Origin: Rhodobacteraceae bacterium UBA3069
Lineage (GTDB): Bacteria > Pseudomonadota > Alphaproteobacteria > Rhodobacterales > Rhodobacteraceae
Direction of reading: 5' to 3'
NCBI GenBank assembly: GCA_002366795.1
Contig: DFBX01000071.1
Span: 53,271 to 117,270 of the forward strand
DNA length: 64,000 nucleotides
Translations under genes and position numbers: made by a program
Notes under the pieces: generated by a model
What the model saw: the letters and a program-made list of their open reading frames with translations, nothing else
Databases searched by the model: none
Told to the model about the DNA's origin: nothing
Shown: piece by piece, positions 44,336 through 53,759 of the stretch
Position numbering within the stretch: the first letter of the stretch is position 1
How the letters are laid out: each line of letters begins with the position of its first letter

Positions 44336-45868
44336 ATGCTTATTGAACCAAAGTTCTACCTCAGGGTGTTTCTTGGTCGCTTTTCGACGTTCATGGCCGT
44401 TTTTTTATTGGTCGTGGTCGCCGGGTTTATTGCAGCAGTTGCCCTGCCCAAGATTTATCGCGCGCAAGCCGCACTTTTGGTGGAGTCCTCGCAAATTCCG
44501 GATGATCTGGCCGCATCCACGGTTCGGGGGGATTTGTCGCAGCAGGTTCAGGTCATCCAGCAGCGGATGATGTCGCGCGAAAACCTGCTCGACCTTGCAG
44601 ACAAGCTGGACCTTTTCCGGGACGAGCAGGACCTGGAACCATCCCAGATCGTTGCGAGATTGCAGAATCATATCACGATGAAACTTTCCGGCGGCCGCGG
44701 TGCAGTGACGCTTTTGAAGATCACCGTGGCGGCGCGCGAGGCCGAGAATGCGGCGCGGATCGCGGATGAACTGGTCACGCGGATTTTGCAACAGGATGCG
44801 GATTACCGCACGGAAGTGGCATCTGACACCCTGTCTTTCTTTGAAAAGGAGGTGCGCAGGTTGGGTGAAGAGCTGGACTACCTCAACCGGCGCATTCTTG
44901 AATTCCAGAACGAGAACCTTGAAGCATCGCCTGACACACTGGATTACCGGATGAACCGGCTGGCCGTGTTGCAGGAACGTCAGGTGCAGGCGCAGCGCGA
45001 GTTGAAACAAACCGGCGAACAACGCGACCGGTTACAGACCCTGTTCGAAACGACAGGTCGGACTGAAGCGCTGAACCAACGTCCCCTTTCACCGGAAGAG
45101 GAGGAACTGGCGCAGGTTCGGTCAGAATTGCGCGAAGCGCGCGGGGTGTTCAGCGAAACAAACCCCCGTGTCACGGTTCTGAAACGGCGGGTGGGGGAAC
45201 TTGAAGCGCTCATTGCAGGGCGTGTGCCGGAGTTGGGCAACGAGCAGCCGGGCGAAGCGGTGTTCAAGGCGCAGATGGCCGAACTGGACCGCCAGGCCGC
45301 CGAATTGCGACAGACGATTGCATCGCACGAACAGGAGATGGTGAACCTGCGCTCGACGATCGAGCGCACACCGGCGGTTTCGATCCGGCTTGATGCGCTG
45401 ACCCGTGACCGCGACAATATTCAAAACCAGTACAATATCGCGGTCGAGCGCCTTTCCAAGGCAGCAACGGGTGAGAGAATAGAGGTTCTGTCGAAAGGTC
45501 AGAGGTTGTCGATTGTCGAACGCCCGGTCGTTCCAACCCGCCCCTCTAACCCGACACCTGAAATTATCGCTGCGGGATCTGTCCTGTCGGGGCTGCTGGC
45601 TGGCATTCTGGCCGTGTTCCTGCAAGAGATGATGCAGCCTGTGGTGCGACGGCCCGAAGATATCACCAAAGGTCTGGGGATCGCGCCACTGGCCAGCTTG
45701 CCATACATCCAATCGCCGGCCGACATTTGGAAGTGGCGGCTTGCAAAGGGTCTGGCGGTGTTCATCGTGATTGTAGCCTTGGGCGTTCTTGCAACATCTC
45801 TGGTTGCTTCGGAGCGGGTATCGCTGGAGCGCTTCGCCGCGATCGTCACGGACAGAAACCAGCCCTGA
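44336..45868 (+). CDS. Wzz/Wzc-type polysaccharide co-polymerase (chain-length determinant)
   Basis: The 510-residue protein has N- and C-terminal membrane segments (residues about 17-37 and 470-490) around a long periplasmic part with coiled-coil stretches (about residues 170-340). The N-terminal segment (YRAQAALLVES) and the proline-rich ERPVVPTRPSNPTPEI before the last hydrophobic region are marks of the Wzz family. Unlike Wzc, it has no kinase domain; that is on the next gene. ATG 44336 follows AGGAGA. It begins the exosortase-linked EPS part and has a CtrA-type box before it. Confidence 0.9.
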   Translation: MLIEPKFYLRVFLGRFSTFMAVFLLVVVAGFIAAVALPKIYRAQAALLVESSQIPDDLAASTVRGDLSQQVQVIQQRMMSRENLLDLADKLDLFRDEQDLEPSQIVARLQNHITMKLSGGRGAVTLLKITVAAREAENAARIADELVTRILQQDADYRTEVASDTLSFFEKEVRRLGEELDYLNRRILEFQNENLEASPDTLDYRMNRLAVLQERQVQAQRELKQTGEQRDRLQTLFETTGRTEALNQRPLSPEEEELAQVRSELREARGVFSETNPRVTVLKRRVGELEALIAGRVPELGNEQPGEAVFKAQMAELDRQAAELRQTIASHEQEMVNLRSTIERTPAVSIRLDALTRDRDNIQNQYNIAVERLSKAATGERIEVLSKGQRLSIVERPVVPTRPSNPTPEIIAAGSVLSGLLAGILAVFLQEMMQPVVRRPEDITKGLGIAPLASLPYIQSPADIWKWRLAKGLAVFIVIVALGVLATSLVASERVSLERFAAIVTDRNQP

Positions 45869-45903
45869 CCGGCTTTCGGTTGCTTGCATCGGTAGGAGAA
45901 CCA

Positions 45904-46740
45904 ATGGAAAAACTGCAGATCGCCATCGAACATGCCAGAAAGCGGCGGGAGTCCAAGGAAGCCAAGGCGCCGCCCAAGGACCGGACAGCCGACGAAGGTG
46001 CCGTCAATCTGGTAGAGCAACCGGACGACGCATGGGCCGCGCTGAAACCCTTTGCACCCAATGCCCGGACCTTGGCGCGCAATCGGATCGTCGTGGAAAA
46101 TGATGACGGGGGCGCAAAGACTGCAATCGACATTTTGCGCACACGGCTTCTTACCATGATGCGCGCGAATGACTGGACGCGGGTTATGCTGACATCGCCT
46201 ACATCGGGGTGCGGAAAATCGACCTTGGCGGCCAATTTGGCCATGTCATTGCAGCGGCAGGAAGACCTGAAGATATTGTTGATCGACCTGGACCTGCAGC
46301 AGATGTCACTTGGCGACAAACTTGGGCTGAGTCCTGAAAAGGGTGTTGCTGACTTTTTGTCTGGTAGCGTGTCTGCGACTGACCAGTTCCATCGGATTGG
46401 CGAAAACCTTGCGGTTTCTGTCGGTCGTTCCAGGGCGATAGTGGAGCGGGAACTGCTTAAATCTGCCGGAGCGCAACGGCAGATAGACGCGGCTGAAGCA
46501 GCGCTGAAGCCGGATATAGTCTTGTTTGACATGCCGCCTGTTTTTGCCACCGACGACACGATCTTTGCGGCCGGTTTCGTCGATTGCGCGGTTGTCATCG
46601 GCGCGGCCGAGCAGACTACTATCGCCGAACTTGAGGAGGTGGAGCAGGATCTTGCGCAATACACGAATATTGCCGGTGTAGTTCTGAACAAATCCCGCTT
46701 TGCGCCGAAACATGCGGGATACGGGTATAAGTACCGGTGA
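45904..46740 (+). CDS. Bacterial tyrosine-kinase-like ATPase (CpsD/CapB-type)
   Basis: The 278-residue protein has Walker A SPTSGCGKST (99-108), Walker A'-like LLIDLDLQQ and Walker B VLFDMPPVFATDD, the three ATP sites of BY-kinases. It ends with HAGYGYKYR, a short tyrosine-rich tail of the type used for autophosphorylation. It would act with the co-polymerase 35 bases upstream as a split Wzc. ATG 45904 follows TAGGAGA; an upstream in-frame reading is rejected for lack of similarity. A terminator lies 60 bases downstream. Confidence 0.9.
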   Translation: MEKLQIAIEHARKRRESKEAKAPPKDRTADEGAVNLVEQPDDAWAALKPFAPNARTLARNRIVVENDDGGAKTAIDILRTRLLTMMRANDWTRVMLTSPTSGCGKSTLAANLAMSLQRQEDLKILLIDLDLQQMSLGDKLGLSPEKGVADFLSGSVSATDQFHRIGENLAVSVGRSRAIVERELLKSAGAQRQIDAAEAALKPDIVLFDMPPVFATDDTIFAAGFVDCAVVIGAAEQTTIAELEEVEQDLAQYTNIAGVVLNKSRFAPKHAGYGYKYR

Positions 46741-46800
46741 AGCGGTGCCGCGCTTTCGGAGATCGCTCGTACCCAGACACGTAGACAGTGGAAAAAGAAA

Positions 46801-46824
46801 CGCCCGGCTTTTTCAAGCCGGGCG
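46801..46824. terminator. Bidirectional rho-independent terminator
   Basis: A perfect 10-pair stem (CGCCCGGCTT / AAGCCGGGCG) with a four-base loop lies between the converging kinase gene and the VPLPA-type gene, with A-rich flank before and T-rich after. Confidence 0.85.
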
Positions 46825-46851
46825 GTTTCGAATTCATACCGATCTTGGTGG

Positions 46852-47502
46852 TCAGGCCGCAGCGGGGTTACTATTCCGCTTCCGTCCCATATACAGCATA
46901 CCGCCCAAGGCCAGCAGCATCACCGGAAGGACCGGCGGGATCGGGGCCGGAGAGGGCGCATCCAGCGCCACCAGATCCCTAGAAATGATGGACATGCCCG
47001 TTTTCAGGCCGGCACCGAAGCCAAAGTTGAAACCGCCATCAAGCACGACCAGAAGGCTTGAGCCTTGATCGAAATTCACGGTTTGAGCCACCGAGTCCCA
47101 AGCCAGAATACCAGCGGAAACCACACCGTAGAATGTGGCCAGAAGCCCGCCCCCCCGCGTGGTGGATTGTTGGTAGTCGGGCGATGTAAAGACAAGGTTC
47201 ATAGCGATATCATACAGGCCTGCCGACAGCGCGGTGGGGTTGGCAAAGTCCCATCTGATGATGTCGTTCAGGGCCACCCGTTGCCAGTTATGGTCAAACT
47301 GGATGGATGTCGCGCCGGTCTCCGTGAACGCAACCGTGATACCGCAATTGGCGATACAGGTAGACGTGGTCACGTCGATTGACGACTGATCGAAGTCAAT
47401 GGTGAACGAAGGAAAATTCGACGCCGCGGCTTGGGTGCTTACCGAAAGCCCAAGAACCAGAGCGGTAACAGATAGAATCCTACGTACAAAAACAAATTTC
47501 AT
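46852..47502 (-). CDS. VPLPA-CTERM-type exosortase substrate
   Basis: The 216-residue protein has an N-terminal signal peptide (residues 1-27, ending QAAA) and a C-terminal sorting tail at 182-216: APIPPVLP, a hydrophobic stretch, then GRKR. That is the pattern of VPLPA-CTERM signals, here with API-PP in place of VPLPA. Its mature part is mostly beta with two cysteines (TCIANCG). ATG 47502 is preceded by GGGAGA at nine bases, which decides it over an upstream GTG. The matching exosortase D is at 59056-60660. It would be anchored or released at the cell surface after cleavage; function unknown. Confidence 0.88.
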   Translation of the reverse strand: MKFVFVRRILSVTALVLGLSVSTQAAASNFPSFTIDFDQSSIDVTTSTCIANCGITVAFTETGATSIQFDHNWQRVALNDIIRWDFANPTALSAGLYDIAMNLVFTSPDYQQSTTRGGGLLATFYGVVSAGILAWDSVAQTVNFDQGSSLLVVLDGGFNFGFGAGLKTGMSIISRDLVALDAPSPAPIPPVLPVMLLALGGMLYMGRKRNSNPAAA

Positions 47503-47662
47503 CACGGAAAATTCTCCCACATTAAGTTTAAATGAATTTCAGAATGCCACATTTTTGACGATTCGTGCAACAAATCGACGGAAAATCCCGAAACTTTCTT
47601 GTAGAGGTTGTGGCTTCCGCCGCAGAAAATCAGCCAAAATGCTGATATTATTATTCAAATGC

Positions 47663-47917
47663 TTAGTGTGCTGAATCCTTGGACGGCGCTTGGGCGCGCT
47701 TGGCGCAAAGGGCGTTACAGGCTTGGACACCGATCGCTGCGGCAAGATAGGCCGCGACCGAGGCAAAAAGCGCCAAGCCCAGACCGGCAAACCAACCCAT
47801 CCCGCCGAACGCCCAAAGCGCGATGCAGGCCGACCAGAACGTGACGGTAGAGAAAGAGATCGCAATAGGCATGACGCTGTACCTGTCTTTTCCTTCGTTA
47901 GAAGAATTGGTCGGCAT
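47663..47917 (-). CDS. Small two-segment membrane protein
   Basis: This 84-residue reading frame begins MPTNSSNEGKDRYSV and has two long hydrophobic segments (about 18-38 and 42-68) joined by a short glycine-rich turn, and a polar tail. CAGG and GGGGG lie upstream of ATG 47917. No family was recognised. It is upstream of, and co-directional with, the VPLPA-type gene (160 bases). It is a plausible but unproven gene. Confidence 0.5.
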   Translation of the reverse strand: MPTNSSNEGKDRYSVMPIAISFSTVTFWSACIALWAFGGMGWFAGLGLALFASVAAYLAAAIGVQACNALCAKRAQAPSKDSAH

Positions 47918-48398
47918 ACCTGTATCGTCCCCCACGAATGAGCTTTGCGGCCTGTATGTCTTATCGCACTGTGAAACTAACAACCAAGGGTGGAATGGTC
48001 GAATTCATCCATAGAGCAACCCGGCAAAACTGACAACCGGCAAACTTCCGCGCCGGATGGCGTGCGCGGGAAAAGAGCCTAGTAAGGAAACCACCGAATC
48101 GCGTCCGCTCCGGGAGTGAGGGTTTGCCGGGGCAGAGAGTGCATCCAACTCGCCTTGGTTGAATGGGCCGCTTTCGCGCGCAATCAATGGCACGCAACAT
48201 TCCAAAATTATCATTATATATAAACACTTAAATCCCGTCGACGGAATCCGTGTTACTTAAAGGCCAACATTTGATATAATCTCGAATAAGTTAATATTTT
48301 TACTCTCCGCGCGTGGCGTGTGAACCAATCGATTTGATCTTGCGGAGACTATTTCCAATAGCGCCTTTGGCGCGCTCATGCGTATGCTGGAGCAAGAG
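47918..48398. other. AT-rich divergent promoter region before the large repeat protein (481 bases)
   Basis: No gene was found. The part at 48200-48310 is clearly richer in A+T than its surroundings and probably holds the promoter of the 48399 gene. A small AGCGCC-TTT-GGCGC dyad at 48360-48373 lies 25 bases before the start. Confidence 0.5.
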
Positions 48399-51300
48399 AT
48401 GTTTTATTCAGACGATTTTTCGGGTTCTGTTCTTGGCAGCGCCTGGCAGGTGATCGGCCCGACGGGTACAAGTCACAGCCTTGGAACCGCCGCGGACGAT
48501 GCGTTCCTGACCCTGAGCACCGGAGCCGGGTTGCATGACATCTGGGGCGCGACCAATGACGCGGTCCGCAGCATGCAGGATTTGGCCGATGCGGATTTCT
48601 CGCTGGAGGCGCGCTTTCTGACGACGCCCGCGGCCAAGTACCAGATGCAAGGTTTCCTGATCGAGGCGGATGCCAATAACTGGATCCGTTTCGACACCTA
48701 TTCCGATGGCAAAAAGCTGTACGCTTTTGCCGCGGTGACAATCGACGGCATGACGACGATGGCCTTTAGGGTGCCGATCGCCGCCGGAACCGCGCCCTAT
48801 CTTCAACTGGAGCGCGCGGGCGACGTTTACACCTTTTCCTATTCGCTGGACGGCCAGAACTGGACCGTCGCGGGCAGCCTGACCGAGGGGATGGACGTGA
48901 CCTCTGGCGGTGTGTTCGCGGGCAGCGCGGGCGGCGCGGGCGGATATGTCGCCCAGATCGATTACATCGAGATCGCCAGCGACCCGATCATCAGCGAAGA
49001 CGGCGGCCAATCGACCCCCGAGGCGCAGGACGACGCGCTGGCAACGCCGCTGGACGCGGCCTTGCTGTTTTCCGCCGCGCAATTGCTGGCCAATGACAGC
49101 GATGCGGACAATGACACGTTGAGCATCGCATCCGTTGGCACCCCGTCGAACGGAACGCTGACCGACCATGGCGATGGGACCTACACCTACACGCCCGACG
49201 CGGGTTTCCAGGGCGTGGACGGGTTCAGCTATACGGTGGACGACGGCACCGGCCGAACTGACACGGCCACCGTCACCCTCACCGTCGGAACCCCGACAAC
49301 GCCGACGTTCGTGTCTGACGATTTCGCATCGCCAATGCTGGACTTAGCCTGGGACACGGCCGCCCCGACCGGCACGCAGGTTCAGGTCGGCGGCAACGCC
49401 GAGGATGGCTATCTGGAACTTGTGACCGGTAGCGGCAATTTCGATCTATGGAACGATACCCGAAACGTCGCGACCGCACTTCAGCAGATGTCGGACGAGG
49501 ATTTTACGCTAGAGGCTCAATTCCTGAACATCCCCAGCGTCAAACACCAGATGCAAGGTTTCTTGATCCAACAGGATCAAGGCAACTGGATGCGGTTCGA
49601 CCTTTATAGCAACGGAACCAGCCTTTACGCATTCGCTGCGGTGACGGTCGACGGGGTGTCCCAGAACGTGACCAAGGTCAAGGTGCCGGACCGCGATGCA
49701 GATTTCATCAGGGTTGAACGGGTCGGAGACGATTTCGCGTTTTATTATTCCGCCGATGGCACAAGCTGGACATTGGCCGGGTCGGTCAACCACCAGATCA
49801 ACGTGGCCGAGGCGGGACTGTTCGCTGGCAGCGTCGGCGCGACCGCGGGGCTGACGGCCCAAGTGGATTACGTCGAACTGGGCAGCGACCCGATCATTGA
49901 CGAGGACGGCACTTATATGTCCGAACCGGCGGCGCCGGTGCCGGGCGATGACACGCTTGATACCGCACCGGGGACCAATCTTGTTTTCACCGCTGCCGAG
50001 TTGCTTTCGAACGACTGGGATATCAACAGCGACACCCTGAGCATTGCCGAATTTTCCGATCCGACGCATGGCGCGATCACAGGCTTGGGCAACGGCGAAT
50101 ACCTTTTCACGCCCGATGCCGGATATGTGGGATTGGACGACTTCAGCTACACTGTCACGGATGGAAGTTTCACCAGTGTGGGCAATGTTTCGGTGATCAT
50201 CGACACGTTCAACGCCGTTTCGGACGATTTTTCCGGCGGTAGCCTAGACCCGGCTTGGCAGTTCTACGGTATCACTGGCGGGGTCGAAATCGCCTATATG
50301 GGAAGCAGCGTGATGGCTGCAATTTCCTCGCCCGAGGGCGAGGCGGTCAGTGCGTCGGATGTTTTGACGACGCCGCGATTGCTGCAACAGGTCTATGATA
50401 TAGATTTTCAGATTTCCGCCGGTTACCTGAGTGAGCCTTCTCAGCAATATCAGGAACATGGCCTGTTGGTCGTGGAGGGAGAGGGCAACTGGCTGCGGTT
50501 TGACCTGGCATATACCGGCAGTGGCCTGAGCTTGATCGTCGGGACGATCGAGGATGGCGTTACGGATTACCTTCTGCTTCAGCCGGTCGAGTCCGGTGAG
50601 GTCGAAGAGTTCAGGATCACCCGCACAGACGACCAGTTCGTGTTCGAATACCGCGGTAGTGGGTCCAATTGGACAACGGCCTATACACTGGAGCGGTCCA
50701 TGGTTGTTACCGAGATCGGCACCTTTGCGGGCAGTGCCTCGTGGCAGGGGTCGGTCCCGGGATACACTGCCTATCTGGACTATTTCGAGAATTCCCTAGA
50801 TCCGATTCTGGACGAAGACGGCGATTATGCGTCCCAGAATTTCGCACCGGTGGCGGCGGATGACTACTTTGTCGTGCTGAACGATCTGACCTTTGACCTG
50901 AACGACCTGACCGGCAATGATTTCGACCCCAATGTTGAAGACACGCTGTCAATCCAGTCGATGGGGCCGGTTTCGGACGGAACCCTGACGGACAACGGTG
51001 ACGGCACTTTCACCTACACCCCGGATCAGAGCTTTTCCGGTTTGGCGACCTTTGACTACGTCATCAGCGATGGCACCTTGTCGGACAGCGCGACCGTGAC
51101 ACTGGACGTTCAGAATGCCATCGACCTGTGGCACGGCGAAACGCAGACCTTTGGCACGCCCGGCGAGGCGCAAAGATGGATCAACATACTTGGTACCGTT
51201 TCCAGTGAGGTTACGGACCTGAGCTATAGCCTGAACGGGGGTGCATCGGTCGGGCTGTCCATCGGGCCGGACACGCGGCGGCTTCAGGACAATGGGGATT

Positions 51301-52469
51301 TCAACATTGATATTGCCTATGACCTGTTGGACGGCAGCGCCAGTGACGACATCGTCACGATTACGGCGGTCTTGGCGAACGGGACGGTCATGACCAAGGA
51401 TGTCACCGTCGTTTACGAAGATGGCGCGGTCTGGGATGCCAATTACACGATCGATTGGTCAACGGTGACAAATCTTCAGGACGTTGTGCAGGTTGTCGAT
51501 GGCACTTGGGACTATACCGCCGATGGTGTCCGTCCAGTTGATCTGGGCTATGACCGGCTGATCGTTCTGGGTGATGACAGTTGGGACAATTATCAGCTTT
51601 CGACGACCATAACCGGACATGATCTGAGCAACGTCGATCCGCGTGGCCGCGATGGCGGTGCCTTTGCGATCGGGATGCTTTGGGGCGGGCATACGGATGA
51701 TCCCATTTCTGGCTGGCAGCCGGTTTCGGGTTGGAATCCGGGTGCGTCCTTCTTTTACACGGATCGGCTGGAATCCCGCAGCTACCACAATTTCAACAGC
51801 CTGCTTGGCACGTCACCGTTCCAGATGCAGGAGGGCGTGACCTACAATCTTGTGGTCGAGGTGACGCAAGCCGGCATCTATGACCGCGTCTACTCATTGC
51901 GGATATGGGAAGAGGGGACGGCGGAACCGCAGGGTTGGAACATTCAAACGGTCGAGACTTATGCGATCACCGAGGCACCGGCGACCGGCGGTCTGTATCT
52001 GAATGCGCATTACTACGATGTCACCTTTGGCGACATCCAAGTGACGGAAATCACGGGGTCCGACATCGTCAACGGCTCGGATAGGGATGACATTCTGGTG
52101 GCTGCCGATGGTGCTGTGTCGAACCCCGGTGCCGACGAGATCGACGTTTTCACCGGTGGTGCCGGGGGCGATACCTTCGTTCTGGGTGATGCCGGGTCGG
52201 TTTATTACGACGATCCCACTGACGGCAGCCAAGGGCAGCAGGACTATGGTTTTGTCTGGGACTTTAACGAGGCCGAGGATGCCGTCCAGCTTTATGGCAG
52301 CGCGGCTGACTACGAGCTGCGCGAAGACGTGTCGGGCCTGACACTTGGAACGTCGATCTGGCTTGTGTCCGGTGCCGAGGATGATTTGATCGGTGTGCTG
52401 AACGGCGCTTACAATCTGGACTTGGCGGACAGTGCATTTGTCTTTGTAAGCGACGTGCCGGTCAGCTAG
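48399..52469 (+). CDS. Large repeat-containing surface protein with RTX-like C-terminus (1356 residues)
   Basis: Three tandem units of about 302 residues fill residues 1-905. Each is a concanavalin-like beta-sandwich (opening SDDFxxxxLxxAW, ending DPI-(I/L)-xEDG) followed by an Ig/cadherin-like module (LxxNDxDxxxDTLSI... DGTxTYTPDxxFxGxxxFxYxxxDG). A unique region (906-1215) with another beta-sandwich follows, then DIVNGSDRDDILVAADG...GGAGGDTF, an RTX-like calcium-binding end of about 140 residues. There is no N-terminal signal peptide, so type I secretion is expected. ATG 48399 has CTGGAG six bases upstream, better than the earlier in-frame Met codons at 48378 and 48384. Probable adhesin or matrix protein; no catalytic motif seen. 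Confidence 0.85.
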   Translation: MFYSDDFSGSVLGSAWQVIGPTGTSHSLGTAADDAFLTLSTGAGLHDIWGATNDAVRSMQDLADADFSLEARFLTTPAAKYQMQGFLIEADANNWIRFDTYSDGKKLYAFAAVTIDGMTTMAFRVPIAAGTAPYLQLERAGDVYTFSYSLDGQNWTVAGSLTEGMDVTSGGVFAGSAGGAGGYVAQIDYIEIASDPIISEDGGQSTPEAQDDALATPLDAALLFSAAQLLANDSDADNDTLSIASVGTPSNGTLTDHGDGTYTYTPDAGFQGVDGFSYTVDDGTGRTDTATVTLTVGTPTTPTFVSDDFASPMLDLAWDTAAPTGTQVQVGGNAEDGYLELVTGSGNFDLWNDTRNVATALQQMSDEDFTLEAQFLNIPSVKHQMQGFLIQQDQGNWMRFDLYSNGTSLYAFAAVTVDGVSQNVTKVKVPDRDADFIRVERVGDDFAFYYSADGTSWTLAGSVNHQINVAEAGLFAGSVGATAGLTAQVDYVELGSDPIIDEDGTYMSEPAAPVPGDDTLDTAPGTNLVFTAAELLSNDWDINSDTLSIAEFSDPTHGAITGLGNGEYLFTPDAGYVGLDDFSYTVTDGSFTSVGNVSVIIDTFNAVSDDFSGGSLDPAWQFYGITGGVEIAYMGSSVMAAISSPEGEAVSASDVLTTPRLLQQVYDIDFQISAGYLSEPSQQYQEHGLLVVEGEGNWLRFDLAYTGSGLSLIVGTIEDGVTDYLLLQPVESGEVEEFRITRTDDQFVFEYRGSGSNWTTAYTLERSMVVTEIGTFAGSASWQGSVPGYTAYLDYFENSLDPILDEDGDYASQNFAPVAADDYFVVLNDLTFDLNDLTGNDFDPNVEDTLSIQSMGPVSDGTLTDNGDGTFTYTPDQSFSGLATFDYVISDGTLSDSATVTLDVQNAIDLWHGETQTFGTPGEAQRWINILGTVSSEVTDLSYSLNGGASVGLSIGPDTRRLQDNGDFNIDIAYDLLDGSASDDIVTITAVLANGTVMTKDVTVVYEDGAVWDANYTIDWSTVTNLQDVVQVVDGTWDYTADGVRPVDLGYDRLIVLGDDSWDNYQLSTTITGHDLSNVDPRGRDGGAFAIGMLWGGHTDDPISGWQPVSGWNPGASFFYTDRLESRSYHNFNSLLGTSPFQMQEGVTYNLVVEVTQAGIYDRVYSLRIWEEGTAEPQGWNIQTVETYAITEAPATGGLYLNAHYYDVTFGDIQVTEITGSDIVNGSDRDDILVAADGAVSNPGADEIDVFTGGAGGDTFVLGDAGSVYYDDPTDGSQGQQDYGFVWDFNEAEDAVQLYGSAADYELREDVSGLTLGTSIWLVSGAEDDLIGVLNGAYNLDLADSAFVFVSDVPVS

Positions 52470-52502
52470 GCGCGCGCCTCCTGCACGCATGTCGATGCGC
52501 GA

Positions 52503-53381
52503 TTATGATCCTTGAGGATCAGCGCCGTGTATCTCTTCATGCTGTTCGAATGGTGGGTCGGTCAGCAGGACTAGGCCATCGTCCAAAAGCTCCTGAACCG
52601 TGTCCACCTCGACCGTATCTTTTCCAAAACTGGCCGCGTAGACCAGCGAAAGCTCGCATAGCTTGTTGACCACACGCGGAATACCGCGGGACTTTTCATA
52701 GATTAGTTTCACGGCATCTTCCGTGAATGCCTCGCCAGAGCCGCCAACGCGTTTCAACCTATGGCTGATGTATTCAGATGTTGTTTCACAATCCATTTCG
52801 CGCAGGTGAAATGACACGGCAACACGCTGGGCGAACTGCCGCAGGTTGTGTTGCGACAGAAGGGCCCGCAATTCTGGCTGCCCAATCAGAATCAGTTGAA
52901 GCAGTTCATTCTTGCCGGAATTGATATTTGTCAGCATCCGCAATTCTTCCAGAATTTCGGTGCCAAGATTTTGTGCTTCATCTATTACGATAACGACCCG
53001 ATGGCCTTCGGCGAATTGACCTATCACAAAATTTTGAAATGACTCGAACATTTCGACATTATCGGACGGGTCTGTAATCGGGATATCAAGCGAATTGTTG
53101 ATCCACCGCATCAATTTCCCGTTTGACGTGTTTGCGTTCGAGATTAGGCCAACCTTTGTATCTTCGGGAACCTCTGCAAGAAGAGCGTGCATCAAGGTTG
53201 TCTTGCCCGATCCGACCTCGCCTGTAAGGACGGTTACAGGGGCTCCGGTGATGAAGCCATACTCCAAAACCGTGAATGCCCTTCGATGACCAGGCGACCA
53301 AAACAGAAAGTCCGGGTCTGGCGTCAAGGCAAATGGCGCGCCAGTCAGACCGAAGTGGGATTGAAAAAGTTCCGTTGTCAA
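52503..53381 (-). CDS. ExeA-type secretion ATPase of the exosortase locus
   Basis: The 292-residue AAA ATPase resembles ExeA/GspA and the ATPase found in PEP-CTERM loci. It starts with YFGLxxxPFxLTPDPxFLF-like FGLTGAPFALTPDPDFLFW, has Walker A LTGEVGSGKTT (52-62) and Walker B VIVIDEAQNL, then a winged-helix-like end. The start is TTG 53381: AGGTGA lies at a good distance and no ATG is nearby. It is convergent with the large repeat gene and divergent from exoY, with the CtrA-type box between. Confidence 0.87.
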   Translation of the reverse strand: MTTELFQSHFGLTGAPFALTPDPDFLFWSPGHRRAFTVLEYGFITGAPVTVLTGEVGSGKTTLMHALLAEVPEDTKVGLISNANTSNGKLMRWINNSLDIPITDPSDNVEMFESFQNFVIGQFAEGHRVVIVIDEAQNLGTEILEELRMLTNINSGKNELLQLILIGQPELRALLSQHNLRQFAQRVAVSFHLREMDCETTSEYISHRLKRVGGSGEAFTEDAVKLIYEKSRGIPRVVNKLCELSLVYAASFGKDTVEVDTVQELLDDGLVLLTDPPFEQHEEIHGADPQGS

Positions 53382-53759
53382 AAGTTCACCTGACAGTGAT
53401 TCCGGCGGTTAAACCGCAAGCCGGGTTTTAAAAAAATGCAGTTCGACCATGTCACTACGCCCGATCGTTGACTAGCACGCGGTCAGAGTCCAGAGCGACC
53501 TTAAGAAAGTGTTAAAGAATCATTGATTTCTGCCCCGGTTTGAAATGAAATGCTTGAATATAGCTGCAACTAGATGCAATTGTTCTCTTTGTAGTGATTT
53601 TACCGCACTGTCATGCGGCCTTGGCGAATTCGGCAGAAGGACGGATATATTTTGACCGTTCCAGCGCGTTCAAAGTGCCAGGGAAGTTTTTTAGGTCCCG
53701 TGCTGTTTCGCATGTATTGCATGCCTTAGGAGCGTAATTTTTTTCAAAAGGGGGGCGCA
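53382..53759. other. Divergent promoter region, ExeA-type ATPase / exoY (378 bases)
   Basis: No gene was found. It contains the CtrA-type box at 53501-53515, long A- and T-rich stretches, and GGGGGG before the exoY start. Promoter elements could not be assigned with confidence. Confidence 0.5.
53501..53515. promoter_or_regulatory. CtrA-type binding box between ExeA-type ATPase and exoY
   Basis: TTAA-GAAAGTG-TTAA, an exact TTAA-N7-TTAA match, is 120 bases before the ATPase start on one side and 245 bases before exoY on the other, in a divergent gap. Confidence 0.62.
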
